A stretch of 64,000 bases of DNA from Deltaproteobacteria bacterium. Its GTDB lineage: Bacteria; Myxococcota_A; UBA9160; UBA4427. Within the stretch, counting starts at the first letter, position 1, and every line of letters begins with the position of its first letter. Shown one piece after another: positions 41,679 to 51,855 of the stretch. The notes under the pieces are model-generated. The model did not search any database. It had not been told where the DNA came from and saw only the letters and a program-made list of their open reading frames with translations. A program made the position numbers and the translations under genes. Location of the stretch: contig JADJOR010000006.1 of assembly GCA_016713665.1 (NCBI GenBank), forward strand, positions 124,001 through 188,000. Direction: 5' to 3'.

Positions 41679-44600
41679 ATGGACATTCTCGCGAGCTTTC
41701 ATCCCGCGGTCAGACGCTGGTTCGAGGAGCGGTTCCCGGAAGGGCCGTCGGCGCCGCAGCGCGCCGGCTGGCCGGCGATCGCCCGCCGCGAGCATACGCT
41801 GATCGCCGCCCCGACCGGCTCGGGCAAGACGCTCTCGGCGTTCCTCGTCTGCATCGACGGCTTCTATTGGCGTGCGGAGCGGCGTGCGGAGCAGCGCCGC
41901 GCGGACTTCGGCTGTGCGCCGGACGAGCCCTTCCGGCTCGATCCGAATCCGCCGGCGCCGCCGACCGCCGCCACACGCCGGAGCAGCGCGCCGCCCCGCG
42001 GCGTCGAGGTCCTCTATGTCTCGCCGCTGAAGGCCCTCGCCGCCGACATCCAGGAGAACCTGGCCCGGCCGCTCGCGGAGATCGCCGGCATCGCGCGCTC
42101 GCTCGGGCTGGCGGTGCCGGAGATCCGGGTGGCGCTGCGCAGTGGCGACAGCACGCCCGCCGAGCGGGCGGCCCTCGTGAAGCGCCCGCCGGAGATCCTC
42201 GTCACGACGCCCGAGTCGCTCTATCTGCTGCTGACCTCGCCGCGCGGGCGCGAGATGCTGCGGACGGTGCGGACGGTCATCGTCGACGAGATCCATGCGC
42301 TCGCCCGCGACAAGCGCGGGGCGCATCTCGCGCTCTCCCTCGAGCGGCTCGAGGCGCTCTGCGACGAGCGGCCGACTCGGATCGGGCTCTCGGCGACCCA
42401 GCGCCCGATCGAGCGGATCGCGAAGCTCCTCGTCGGCGCCGGCCCCGACCGCGTCGACGCGAGCGGCGACCCGCGCTGCACGATCGTCGACGTCGGTCAT
42501 CGCCGCGCCCTCGACCTCGCGGTCGTGCTGCCGGGCAGCGAGCTCGAGGCCGTCGCCTCGGGCGAGCAGATGGGCGAGGTCCTCGCCTCGATCGCCGCGG
42601 AGGTCGAACGCCACCGCACGACCCTCGTCTTCGTGAATACCCGCCGCATGGCCGAGCGCCTGGCCCATCAGCTCGCCGAGCGCCTCGGCGAGGAGGGCGT
42701 CGCCGCCCACCACGGCAGCCTCTCGAAGGAGCGTCGCCTGCGGGTCGAGTCGGCGCTGCGTGAGGGGCGGCTGCGGGCGCTGGTCGCGACGGCCTCCCTC
42801 GAGCTCGGGATCGACGTCGGGCCGGTCGAGCTCGTCTGCCAGATCGGCTCACCGCGGAGCATCGCGACCTTCCTGCAGCGCGTCGGTCGCTCGGGGCATT
42901 TCCTCGGCGGCTTGCCGAAGGGGCGGCTCTACCCGCTGACCCGCGACGAGCTCGTCGAGTGTGCAGGGCTTCTGCGCGCGGTGGGCGCCGGTCGCCTCGA
43001 TCGGGTCCATCCGCCGATGGCCCCGCTCGACATCCTGGCGCAACAGATCGTCGCGGCCTGCGCGGCGGAGCCCTGGAAGGAAGAAGAGCTCTACCGCTGC
43101 TTCGTCGGCGCGGCGCCCTACGCCGAGCTCTCCCGCGAGACCTTCACGGAGATCGTCGAGCTCGTCTCGAACGGCCTCGCCACCGGCCGCGGCCGCCGCG
43201 CGGCCTGGGTCCACCGCGACACCATCGGGGGCATGCTGCGCGCCCGCCGCGGCGCGCGGCTCGTCGCGCTGACCTCGGGCGGCGCGATCCCCGACGTCGC
43301 CGACTACCGCGTCGTCGCCGACCCCGACGAGACCTTCATCGGGACCGTCGGCGAGGACTTCGCGATCGACAGCCTGCCCGGCGACGTCTTCCTGCTGGGG
43401 AGCGCGACCTGGCGCATCCGGCGCGTCGAGGCGGGGAAGCTGCGGGTCGTCGACGCCGAGGGCGCCTCGCCCAACATCCCGTTCTGGGCCGGCGAGGCGC
43501 CGGCGCGGACCGAGGAGCTCTCCGACGAGGTCTCGGCCCTGCGCGCCACGCTCGAGCCGATGCTCGCCCGCGGAGACGAGGCGGCGGCGCGCGCGTGGCT
43601 CGCCGAGGAAGCCGGGCTCGGCGCCGACGCCTGTGAGCAGATCGCGCGCTACCTCGCGGTCTCGCGCGCGGCGCTGGGCGCGCTGCCGACCCGGGACCGG
43701 CTCGTGCTCGAGCGCTTCTTCGACGACGCCGGTGGCATGCAGCTCGTCGTCCATTCGCCCCGCGGCGGGCGGCTCAACCGCGCGCTGTGTCTCGCGCTGC
43801 GCAAGAAGTTCTGCCGCAACTTCAACTTCGAGCTCCAGGCCGCGGCGAACGACGACGCGATGGTGCTCTCCCTCGGGCCGCACCACAGCTTCCCGCTCTC
43901 CGACGTGCCGCATTTCCTCGCGACGGGCGGGCTCGTCGACACGCTCTGTCAGGCGGTGCTCCCGACGCCGATCTTCACGGCGCGCTGGCGCTGGAACCTC
44001 TCGCGGGCGCTCGCGATCCTGCGCTTCCGCGGCGGCAAGAAGAATCCGCCGGCGATCCAGCGCATGGAAGCGGACGACTTGATGGCCGCAGTCTTCCCCC
44101 AGGCCGCGGCGTGTCAGGAGAACGTCGCCGGGCCGATCGAGATCCCGGACCACCCCCTCGTCCGCCAGACCCTCCACGATTGCCTGACCGAGGCCCTCGA
44201 TGCGGCGGGCCTCGCCGAGCTCGTCGCCCGCCTCGAGGCGGGCAGCCTCGCGGTCCACTGCGTCGACACGACCGAGCCCTCGCCCCTCGCCCACGAGATC
44301 CTGAACGGCAAGCCCTTCACCTTCCTCGACGACGCGCCCCTCGAAGAGCGCCGCACCCGCGCCGTCCGCATGCGCCGCGGGCTCCCGGTCGAGGAGCGCG
44401 ATCTGTCGCGCCTCGACGCCGACGCCATCGCCCGGGTTCGCGAGCAGGCGCGGCCGGCGCCGCGGGATCGCGAGGAGCTCCACGATCTGCTGCTCGGCAC
44501 CGGCTACTGGCCCGCCGAGCCCGCCTGGCAGCGCCTGTTCCTCGAGCTCGAGTCGCTCGGGCGCGCCTTCGCGTTTCGAGTCGCCGAGGGCCACGATGCA

Positions 44601-46199
44601 GCCGAAGGCCACGCGTGCTGGGCGGCTCGCGAGCGTGAAGCGTGGGTCGCGGCGCTCCATCCGAAGTCGTATGCGGCGGCGAGCGGACGAGTGGAGGGGT
44701 GCGCGCGCGTCGGGAGCGCGGCCGCGGCGGCTGCGCCGGAGGTCGTCGCCGAGGACGGCGCGATCGCCCACGTGCTGCGGGGTCAGCTCGAGACGACGGG
44801 GCCGATCGATGCGGCGGCCCTCGCGCGACGGCTCGCGGTGCGACCGGGGCTCGTCGAGATCGGGCTCGCGGCCCTCGAGGCCGAGGGCTTCGTGCTGCGC
44901 GGGCGCTTCGAGGCCCGCGGTCCAGCGGCCGAGGACGGCTCCGGCGCCGAGCCCGAACAATTCTGTGCGCGGCGATTGCTGTCGCGGATCCACGACGACT
45001 CGCAGCGGCGACTGCGCGCCGCGGTCGAGCCGGTCTCGGCCCAGGACTTCCTGCGCATGCTCTTCGTCTGGCAGCACGTGGCCGAGGGCAGCGCCCTCGA
45101 AGGCGCCGCGGGCCTCGCGCGGATCGTCGAGCAGCTCCAGGGCTTCGAGGTCGCGGCCGGGGCCTGGGAGGGCTCGGTCCTGCCGCTTCGGCTGCGCGAC
45201 TATCAGCCCGAGTGGCTCGATCTCGCCTGTCTCTCGGGCCACGTCGCCTGGCTGCGTCTCGCACCGCCGTCGACGCCGCGTCCGGATCCCGCCGAACCGG
45301 CGCTCGCTGCGGGCGAGGGCAGCGCTCGCGCCGCCGGCACGACCCGGTCGACCCCGCTCGCGCTCGTGCTGCGCAGCGATCTCGCCTGGCTGCTGCAGGC
45401 CCATCGCGGCGCTTCGGACGCGAGCCGGGAGGGCGCGGCACCGCGGCCCCCGACCCTCCGCGCCGAGCGCATCCTCGCGCGGCTCGACGCCGGCGGGGCC
45501 GCCTTCCACGCCGAGCTCGCGGCCTTCCTCGGCGAGCCGCCGGTCGAGGTCGAGGCGGCGCTCTGGGAGCTCGTCGCGAGCGGGCGGGTCGCGGCCGACG
45601 GATTCCAGGCGCTGCGCATGCTGCTCGCGGCGCGCGGCGCCGACGCGCGGGGGCGGGCCGACGGGCGGGCCCGGCGCGGGCTGCGGCGCGGCGGCGCGAT
45701 GGGCATCGCCTCGGGCGCGGAAGGGCGCTGGTCGCGGATCGCGGAGCCGTCGCCGGTCGGGGATCGGGATCGGTTGGCCGAGGCTCTGGCCGAGCAGCTG
45801 CTCGCGCGCTTCGGCATCGTCTTCCGGGACGTGGTCGCGCGCGAGCATCTCGCGCTGCCCTGGCGCGACGTCGTCTGGGCGCTGCGCCGCCTCGAGGCGC
45901 GCGGGGCGATTCGCGGCGGACGCTTCGTCTCGGGCTTCACCGGCGAGCAGTTCGCCCTGCCCGAAGCCCTCGAGTGCCTCGAACGCGTGCGGCGGACGCC
46001 GCGTTCGGGCGAGCGCGTGGTGATCTGCGGCAGCGATCCGCTGAACCTCGTCGGCATCCTGACCCCCGGTGAGCGCGTGCCGGCCCAGCCGACGCGGGAG
46101 ATCGTGTTCGTCGACGGCCGGCCGGAGTCCTCGCCCGAGGCCCGGCCGGACGCGCCGCTCGACGCGCCAGCGGAGCTGGGTCCAGGGGGAATCGGATGA
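41679..46199 (+). CDS. lhr: ATP-dependent helicase Lhr (full-length)
   Basis: A 1506-residue DEAD/DEAH-family helicase, close to the E. coli full-length Lhr (about 1540). Walker A is APTGSGKT (residues 44-51), the Walker B DEIH is near 200-203 and motif VI is QRVGRSGHF near 399-407. The N-terminal core (1 to about 870, with the winged-helix and Lhr-specific domains) is followed by a long C-terminal extension with winged-helix-like repeats and an Ala/Arg-rich linker near 1330, as in actinobacterial and gammaproteobacterial Lhr. It unwinds RNA:DNA hybrids and functions in DNA repair. TAGATT at 41662-41667 lies 11 nt before the ATG. The 3' end overlaps the next start by ATGA. Confidence 0.92.
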   Translation: MDILASFHPAVRRWFEERFPEGPSAPQRAGWPAIARREHTLIAAPTGSGKTLSAFLVCIDGFYWRAERRAEQRRADFGCAPDEPFRLDPNPPAPPTAATRRSSAPPRGVEVLYVSPLKALAADIQENLARPLAEIAGIARSLGLAVPEIRVALRSGDSTPAERAALVKRPPEILVTTPESLYLLLTSPRGREMLRTVRTVIVDEIHALARDKRGAHLALSLERLEALCDERPTRIGLSATQRPIERIAKLLVGAGPDRVDASGDPRCTIVDVGHRRALDLAVVLPGSELEAVASGEQMGEVLASIAAEVERHRTTLVFVNTRRMAERLAHQLAERLGEEGVAAHHGSLSKERRLRVESALREGRLRALVATASLELGIDVGPVELVCQIGSPRSIATFLQRVGRSGHFLGGLPKGRLYPLTRDELVECAGLLRAVGAGRLDRVHPPMAPLDILAQQIVAACAAEPWKEEELYRCFVGAAPYAELSRETFTEIVELVSNGLATGRGRRAAWVHRDTIGGMLRARRGARLVALTSGGAIPDVADYRVVADPDETFIGTVGEDFAIDSLPGDVFLLGSATWRIRRVEAGKLRVVDAEGASPNIPFWAGEAPARTEELSDEVSALRATLEPMLARGDEAAARAWLAEEAGLGADACEQIARYLAVSRAALGALPTRDRLVLERFFDDAGGMQLVVHSPRGGRLNRALCLALRKKFCRNFNFELQAAANDDAMVLSLGPHHSFPLSDVPHFLATGGLVDTLCQAVLPTPIFTARWRWNLSRALAILRFRGGKKNPPAIQRMEADDLMAAVFPQAAACQENVAGPIEIPDHPLVRQTLHDCLTEALDAAGLAELVARLEAGSLAVHCVDTTEPSPLAHEILNGKPFTFLDDAPLEERRTRAVRMRRGLPVEERDLSRLDADAIARVREQARPAPRDREELHDLLLGTGYWPAEPAWQRLFLELESLGRAFAFRVAEGHDAAEGHACWAAREREAWVAALHPKSYAAASGRVEGCARVGSAAAAAAPEVVAEDGAIAHVLRGQLETTGPIDAAALARRLAVRPGLVEIGLAALEAEGFVLRGRFEARGPAAEDGSGAEPEQFCARRLLSRIHDDSQRRLRAAVEPVSAQDFLRMLFVWQHVAEGSALEGAAGLARIVEQLQGFEVAAGAWEGSVLPLRLRDYQPEWLDLACLSGHVAWLRLAPPSTPRPDPAEPALAAGEGSARAAGTTRSTPLALVLRSDLAWLLQAHRGASDASREGAAPRPPTLRAERILARLDAGGAAFHAELAAFLGEPPVEVEAALWELVASGRVAADGFQALRMLLAARGADARGRADGRARRGLRRGGAMGIASGAEGRWSRIAEPSPVGDRDRLAEALAEQLLARFGIVFRDVVAREHLALPWRDVVWALRRLEARGAIRGGRFVSGFTGEQFALPEALECLERVRRTPRSGERVVICGSDPLNLVGILTPGERVPAQPTREIVFVDGRPESSPEARPDAPLDAPAELGPGGIG

Positions 46200-47154
46200 G
46201 CGAGCGCCACGACGTCGCCTTTCTCTGTCTCGGCGTGATGGGCTTCCCGATGGCGGGCCATCTCGCCCGCGCGGGCCACCGCGTGACCGTCTACAACCGC
46301 ACCGCCGCCCGTGCCGAGGCCTTCCTGCGCGCCCACGCGGACCACGGCGTGCGCGCCGCGCCGACGCCGGCCGAGGCGGTGCGCGGTGCCGCCTTCGTCT
46401 TCGCCTGCACCGGCGCAGATCCCGACCTCGAGGCGATCACCCTCGGCCGGGACGGCGCCTTCGACGCGATGGCCCGGGGCGCGCTCTTCGTCGACCACAC
46501 GACGGCTTCGGCCGAGCTCGCCCAGCGCCTCCACCGCGAGGCCCGCGCCCGCGGCCTCGCCTTCCTCGACGCCCCGGTCTCCGGGGGCCAGAGCGGGGCG
46601 AGCAGGGGACGCTCACGATCATGCTCGGCGGCCTCGAGGCCGATCACCGCCGCGCGGCGACGCTGCTCGATTGCTATGCGCGCAAACATGCCCGGATCGG
46701 GCCCGCGGGCCACGGGCAATGGGCCAAGATGGTGAACCAGATCTGCATCGCGGGGCTCGTCGAGGCGCTCGCCGAGGGGCTCCATTTCGGGGAACGGGTC
46801 GGGCTCGACGTGGCGGCGGTCGTCGACGTGATCTCGCAGGGGGCGGCCTCGTCCTGGCAGATGCAGAACCGGGCGACGACGATGCTCGCGGACCGCTTCG
46901 ACTTCGGCTTCGCCGTCGACTGGATGCGCAAGGATCTCGGGATGGCGCTGGCCGAGGCCCATGCGCGCGGGATCCCGCTGCCCGCGACCGAGCTGGTCGA
47001 CGGGCGTTATGCGGAGGTCCAGCGCCTGGGTGGTGGACGGCTCGACTCCTCGAGCCTGATCCGGGTCCTGCGGGAAGAGGGGTGCTCCGGCTGTGCTCCG
47101 AGCGGGTCGGGGCTAGTGTCCCGCCCCGGGAGCGGGCAGTCGGAGTCGAGCTGA
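46196..47154 (+). CDS. NAD(P)-dependent oxidoreductase, 3-hydroxyisobutyrate dehydrogenase family, frameshifted
   Basis: About 319 residues if repaired. The NAD(P)-binding fold opens with FLCLGVMGFPMAGHLARAGH (G-x-M-G-x-x-M-x-x-x-L). The substrate motif is FLDAPVSGGQSGA near residue 127. The frame then changes at about 46594-46601 (one base missing in GGGGCG; repair gives SGAEQGTLTIMLGG). The downstream part has the catalytic Lys in GQWAKMVNQ and the C-terminal helical domain. It would oxidise a 3-hydroxyacid such as hydroxyisobutyrate, tartronate semialdehyde or a related compound. Its start overlaps the lhr stop as ATGA. The last ~20 residues (Ser/Gly-rich) look unusual for the family. Confidence 0.82.
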
Positions 47155-47247
47155 GGCCGGAACGGCCGCTCGACCGACCGCCGGAAGCAACCGGGCCAGC
47201 AGCCAGCAGACGCGCGCCGAAACGAGCGCGCGGAGGGAGATCGATCC

Positions 47248-48921
<1,674 letters not shown>

Positions 48922-49337
48922 TCGGCGGACCGCGCAGTCGGGTGGGGCCGGCCGACACGGCCGCGTCCATCGACGTCGAGCCGAGGTCCGATCGGCGTCG
49001 CGCCGACGTCGCATCGGAAACGAAAATTCCTTCGTCGCGTGACGGCATTCCGTCGTGCGAATCGCGGGGAAGTCCCGGCGTTCGACTTCGTTCGACGCGG
49101 GTCCAGAGGCCGGTCCAGGCCCGTCGATGCCGGTCGATGCCGGACCGCGACCTGCACTGTGCCTCTGCCCGGTTCTTTCGAGGCCGGATCGGTGAAAACT
49201 AGCAGGATGGCCTTGACCCGCGCGGTCCGCCCTGAGTACGGTGCGGCCGAACGATGTGCGCGTTCGCGTCCGGATCCGGGGAACCACCTCGGCAGGGGCC
49301 TGCGAGCGGAAGTTCCATCCGAGGGGAGAGTCGAATC
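48922..49337. other. 416-bp intergenic region between ettA and mscL
   Basis: No credible ORF was seen. It contains a CGGCG-TCG-CGCCG hairpin near 48992, a tandem GTCGATGCCG pair near 49123-49143, and the promoter-like pair at 49213-49242. The mscL Shine-Dalgarno (GAGGGGAGAG, 49321-49330) lies at the end. No terminator with a T-run was found after ettA. Confidence 0.5.
49213..49242 (+). promoter_or_regulatory. Candidate sigma70-type promoter of mscL
   Basis: TTGACC at 49213-49218 (5 of 6 consensus bases), an 18-nt spacer and TACGGT at 49237-49242 (3 of 6). It leaves a leader of about 90 nt before the mscL start, which has its own GAGGGGAGAG ribosome-binding site. Confidence 0.38.
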
Positions 49338-49745
49338 ATGGGCATGATGAGTGAGTTCCGGGATTTCGCGATGAAGGGCAACGTCGTCGACATGGCGGTC
49401 GGCGTCGTGATCGGCGGGGCGTTCGGCAAGATCGTGACGTCGTTCACGAACGACATCCTGATGCCGCCCATCGGCCTCCTGCTCGGCGGGGTCGATTTCT
49501 CCGAGCTCAAGATCATGATCAGCGAAGCCGTCGGCGAGACCGCCGCCGTCTCGATCAACTACGGCTCGTTCATCAACGTGATCCTGGACTTCCTGATCAT
49601 CGCCTTCGCGATCTTCCTCGTCGTCAAGGCGATGAACACGGCGATGGCCTCCATGAAGAAGAAGGAGGCCGCCGCGCCGCCCCCGGGCCCGTCCAAGGAA
49701 GAGGTCCTGCTCACCGAGATCCGCGACGCGCTGCGCACGCGCTAG
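49338..49745 (+). CDS. mscL: Large-conductance mechanosensitive channel MscL
   Basis: A 135-residue inner-membrane protein. It starts MGMMSEFRDFAMKGNVVDMAVG, the conserved amphipathic N-helix, then TM1 (VVIGGAFGKIVTSFTNDILMPPIG) with the Gly-rich pore segment. A periplasmic loop with INYGSFINVILDF leads into TM2 (LIIAFAIFLVVKAMN) and a cytoplasmic helix with a Lys-rich KKKEAAAPPP linker. Length matches the family. It releases solutes upon hypo-osmotic shock. A GAGGGGAGAG ribosome-binding site precedes the ATG. The gene ends convergently with the OYE gene within a direct-repeat patch. Confidence 0.95.
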   Translation: MGMMSEFRDFAMKGNVVDMAVGVVIGGAFGKIVTSFTNDILMPPIGLLLGGVDFSELKIMISEAVGETAAVSINYGSFINVILDFLIIAFAIFLVVKAMNTAMASMKKKEAAAPPPGPSKEEVLLTEIRDALRTR

Positions 49746-49799
49746 GCGTCCAGCGACCGACGCCAGACGTCCAGCGGTGGGCGCTAGGCGTCCAGCGAC
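49738..49799. repeat. Direct repeat of a 19-bp unit bracketing two stop codons
   Basis: GCGCTAGGCGTCCAGCGAC occurs at 49738-49756 (containing the mscL stop) and again at 49781-49799 (containing the stop of the minus-strand OYE gene), with a partial ACGTCCAGCG copy between (49767-49776). Spacing is 43 bp. Each copy has a short CGCT/AGCG self-pairing. Confidence 0.7.
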
Positions 49800-50848
49800 G
49801 GATAGTCGACGAAGCCCTTCGGCCCGGGCGTGTAGAGCGCGCCCGGGTCGAAGCGCGAGAGCGGTGCCCCGAGCGCGAGGCGCCGGGCCAGGTCGGGATT
49901 GCCGATGAAGGATCGGCCGAAGGAGACGGCCGCGGCCGTGCCGGACTCGACGACCTCGATCGCCTCGTCGCGCTTGTAGCCGTCGTTGACGATCAGCGGT
50001 CCGCCGAACGACGCGCGCGCGAGCGCGATGTTGTCGAGCGCGACGGCGTGCAGCCGGATCACGTGGCAGTAGGCGAGGCCCAGGTCGCGCAGCTCGCCGA
50101 GGAAGCTCCGGAAGGTCTCCTCCGGATTCTCGTCGGACAGATCGTTGAAGGGGTTGCCCGGGCAGATCCGGAAGCCGACCCGCGCGGCGCCGTCGACGTC
50201 CGCCATCGCGCGGACGACCTCGACCGGAAAGCGCACGCGATTCGCGAGCGAGCCGCCGTACTCGTCCTCGCGCCGGTTGCTTCCGGTAGACAGGAACTGG
50301 GCGAGCAGATAACCGCTCGTGCCGTGGGCCTCGACACCGTCGAAGCCCGCGTCGTAGGCGAGCTCCGTCGCACGCCGGAACTCGCCGACGATCTTCGGGA
50401 TCTCCTCGCGAAGGATCGCGCGCGGGGCGGTCATCGGCTGCATGCCCTTCGTGTCTGTGTACATCTCGCCCTTGGCGGGGATCGCCGAGGGCGCGACGGT
50501 CTCTGCGCCGCGGGGCTTGTTGTCCGGGTGGGCCACCCGGCCGCAATGCATGAGCTGCGCGACGATCCGGCCACCTTCGTTGTGGACCGCGTCCGTCACC
50601 TTGCGCCACGCCTTGACCTGGGTCGTCGTGACGAGACCGGGCGTCCGGCAATATCCCTTGCCGTCGAAGGAGGGATAGATGCCCTCGCTGACGACGAGGC
50701 CCGCGCCCGCCCGCTGGCGGTAGTACTCGACCACCATCTCCGTCGGCTCGTCGTCCTGGCCCGCGCGCGATCGGGTCATGGGCGCCATCACGACGCGGTT
50801 CTGGAGCTCGAGGCGGCCGAGCTGGAGGGGGCTGAAGAGCTTGGTCAT
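49784..50848 (-). CDS. Alkene reductase, Old Yellow Enzyme family (NemA-like)
   Basis: A 354-residue FMN enzyme. The N-terminus KLFSPLQLGRLELQNRVVMAPMTRSRA is the OYE opening. The QLMHCGRVAHP motif near residue 97 and a GYLLAQFL segment ending in NRREDEYGGS near 185 are the family signatures; the HG-x-S-GYLL spacing is close to NemA-type ene-reductases. It reduces activated C=C bonds with NAD(P)H. The start at 50848 has GAAGGAAG 4-10 nt upstream. It is followed (in transcription order) by the mscL end and preceded by the LLM oxidoreductase on the same strand, 28 nt away, so the two may form an operon. Confidence 0.9.
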   Translation of the reverse strand: MTKLFSPLQLGRLELQNRVVMAPMTRSRAGQDDEPTEMVVEYYRQRAGAGLVVSEGIYPSFDGKGYCRTPGLVTTTQVKAWRKVTDAVHNEGGRIVAQLMHCGRVAHPDNKPRGAETVAPSAIPAKGEMYTDTKGMQPMTAPRAILREEIPKIVGEFRRATELAYDAGFDGVEAHGTSGYLLAQFLSTGSNRREDEYGGSLANRVRFPVEVVRAMADVDGAARVGFRICPGNPFNDLSDENPEETFRSFLGELRDLGLAYCHVIRLHAVALDNIALARASFGGPLIVNDGYKRDEAIEVVESGTAAAVSFGRSFIGNPDLARRLALGAPLSRFDPGALYTPGPKGFVDYPSLDA

Positions 50849-50876
50849 GGATCTTCCTTCGTGGCGAGCGGGGGGC

Positions 50877-51755
50877 CTAGCGGACCAGGCGGGGCAGGGC
50901 AGCGAGGAGATCCTCGTCCGCGCCCGGCGCGCCGTCGGGACGGAAGGCCTGGATGCAGACCTGATTCGCGCCGGCGGCGAGGTGGGCCTCGACGTGCTTC
51001 GCGATCTTCTCGGGCGTGCCCCAGCAGACCAGCGCATCGACGAGGCGATCCGATCCGCCGCCCTCGAAGTCGGCGTCGACGAAGCCGAACTGCTTCAGGT
51101 TGTTCTGGTAGTTGGGCAGACGGATGTAGATCTTGAGCTGGGCGCGGGCGATCGCGCGGGCCTTCGTCGGATCCGTCTCCGCGAGCACCATCTGCTCCGG
51201 CAGGAGCAGCGCCTTCGGGCCCATCACGGCGCGGGCGCGCTTCGTGTGCTCCGGGGTCACGTTGTAGGGATGGGCGCCCTGGGCGCGGGTCGCCGAGAGC
51301 TCGAGCATCCGGTCGCGCAGCGCGCCGATCACGATGGGCGCGTCGATGGGCGGCTGCGGTCCCATGTAGAGCGCCTTGTCCATCGCCTCGAGGTAGGCCC
51401 GCATCGTCGCGACGGGCTTGCCGTATTCATGCCCCCGTTGATTCGTCACGAGATGGGTATGGGAGACGCCGAGCCCGAGGATGAAGCGGTCGGGAGCGAG
51501 GCCCGCGACGGTCTTCCAGATCGACTTCATGAGCATCGGGTCGCGGGCGTAGATGTTGGCGATGCCCGTCGCGTAGACGATCCGGGAGGTCTTCGCGGCG
51601 AGATGGCCGATCAGGGAGAAGGGATCGCGACCGACGGCCTCGGCGACCCAGAAGGTCGAGTAGCCCCAGGCCTCGACCCGCTGCGCGAAGGCGGTGGCCC
51701 CCTCGATGTCGAGGTGATCGACGTGATTCCAGCTTCCGAGCTTGCCGAGCTGCAT
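50877..51755 (-). CDS. LLM-class (F420-dependent-type) oxidoreductase
   Basis: A 292-residue TIM-barrel enzyme. It starts MQLGKLGSWNHVDHL and has the luciferase-like pattern with FAQRVEAWGYSTFWVAEAVG near residue 25, then GHLAAKTSRIVYATGIANIYAR, FILGLGVSHTHLV, and C-terminal RDGA-like segments (QAFRPDGAPGADE). These are typical of TIGR-type F420-dependent LLM proteins from actinobacteria and deltaproteobacteria. The cofactor (F420 or FMN) cannot be proven from the sequence and no F420 biosynthesis gene lies here. The ATG has CGGAGG about 9 nt upstream, and a TAGGGT box (minus strand, plus 51785-51790 region) lies further out. Confidence 0.82.
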   Translation of the reverse strand: MQLGKLGSWNHVDHLDIEGATAFAQRVEAWGYSTFWVAEAVGRDPFSLIGHLAAKTSRIVYATGIANIYARDPMLMKSIWKTVAGLAPDRFILGLGVSHTHLVTNQRGHEYGKPVATMRAYLEAMDKALYMGPQPPIDAPIVIGALRDRMLELSATRAQGAHPYNVTPEHTKRARAVMGPKALLLPEQMVLAETDPTKARAIARAQLKIYIRLPNYQNNLKQFGFVDADFEGGGSDRLVDALVCWGTPEKIAKHVEAHLAAGANQVCIQAFRPDGAPGADEDLLAALPRLVR

Positions 51756-51855
51756 GGGCGCGTGCCTCCGCTTCGTGAGAGGCCGTACCCTAGCAGCCCG
51801 CGCGGGCCCGCCTCTACCCTGGGGCTCAATGCCACGGGCGCTTCGAGCAGGCGCT

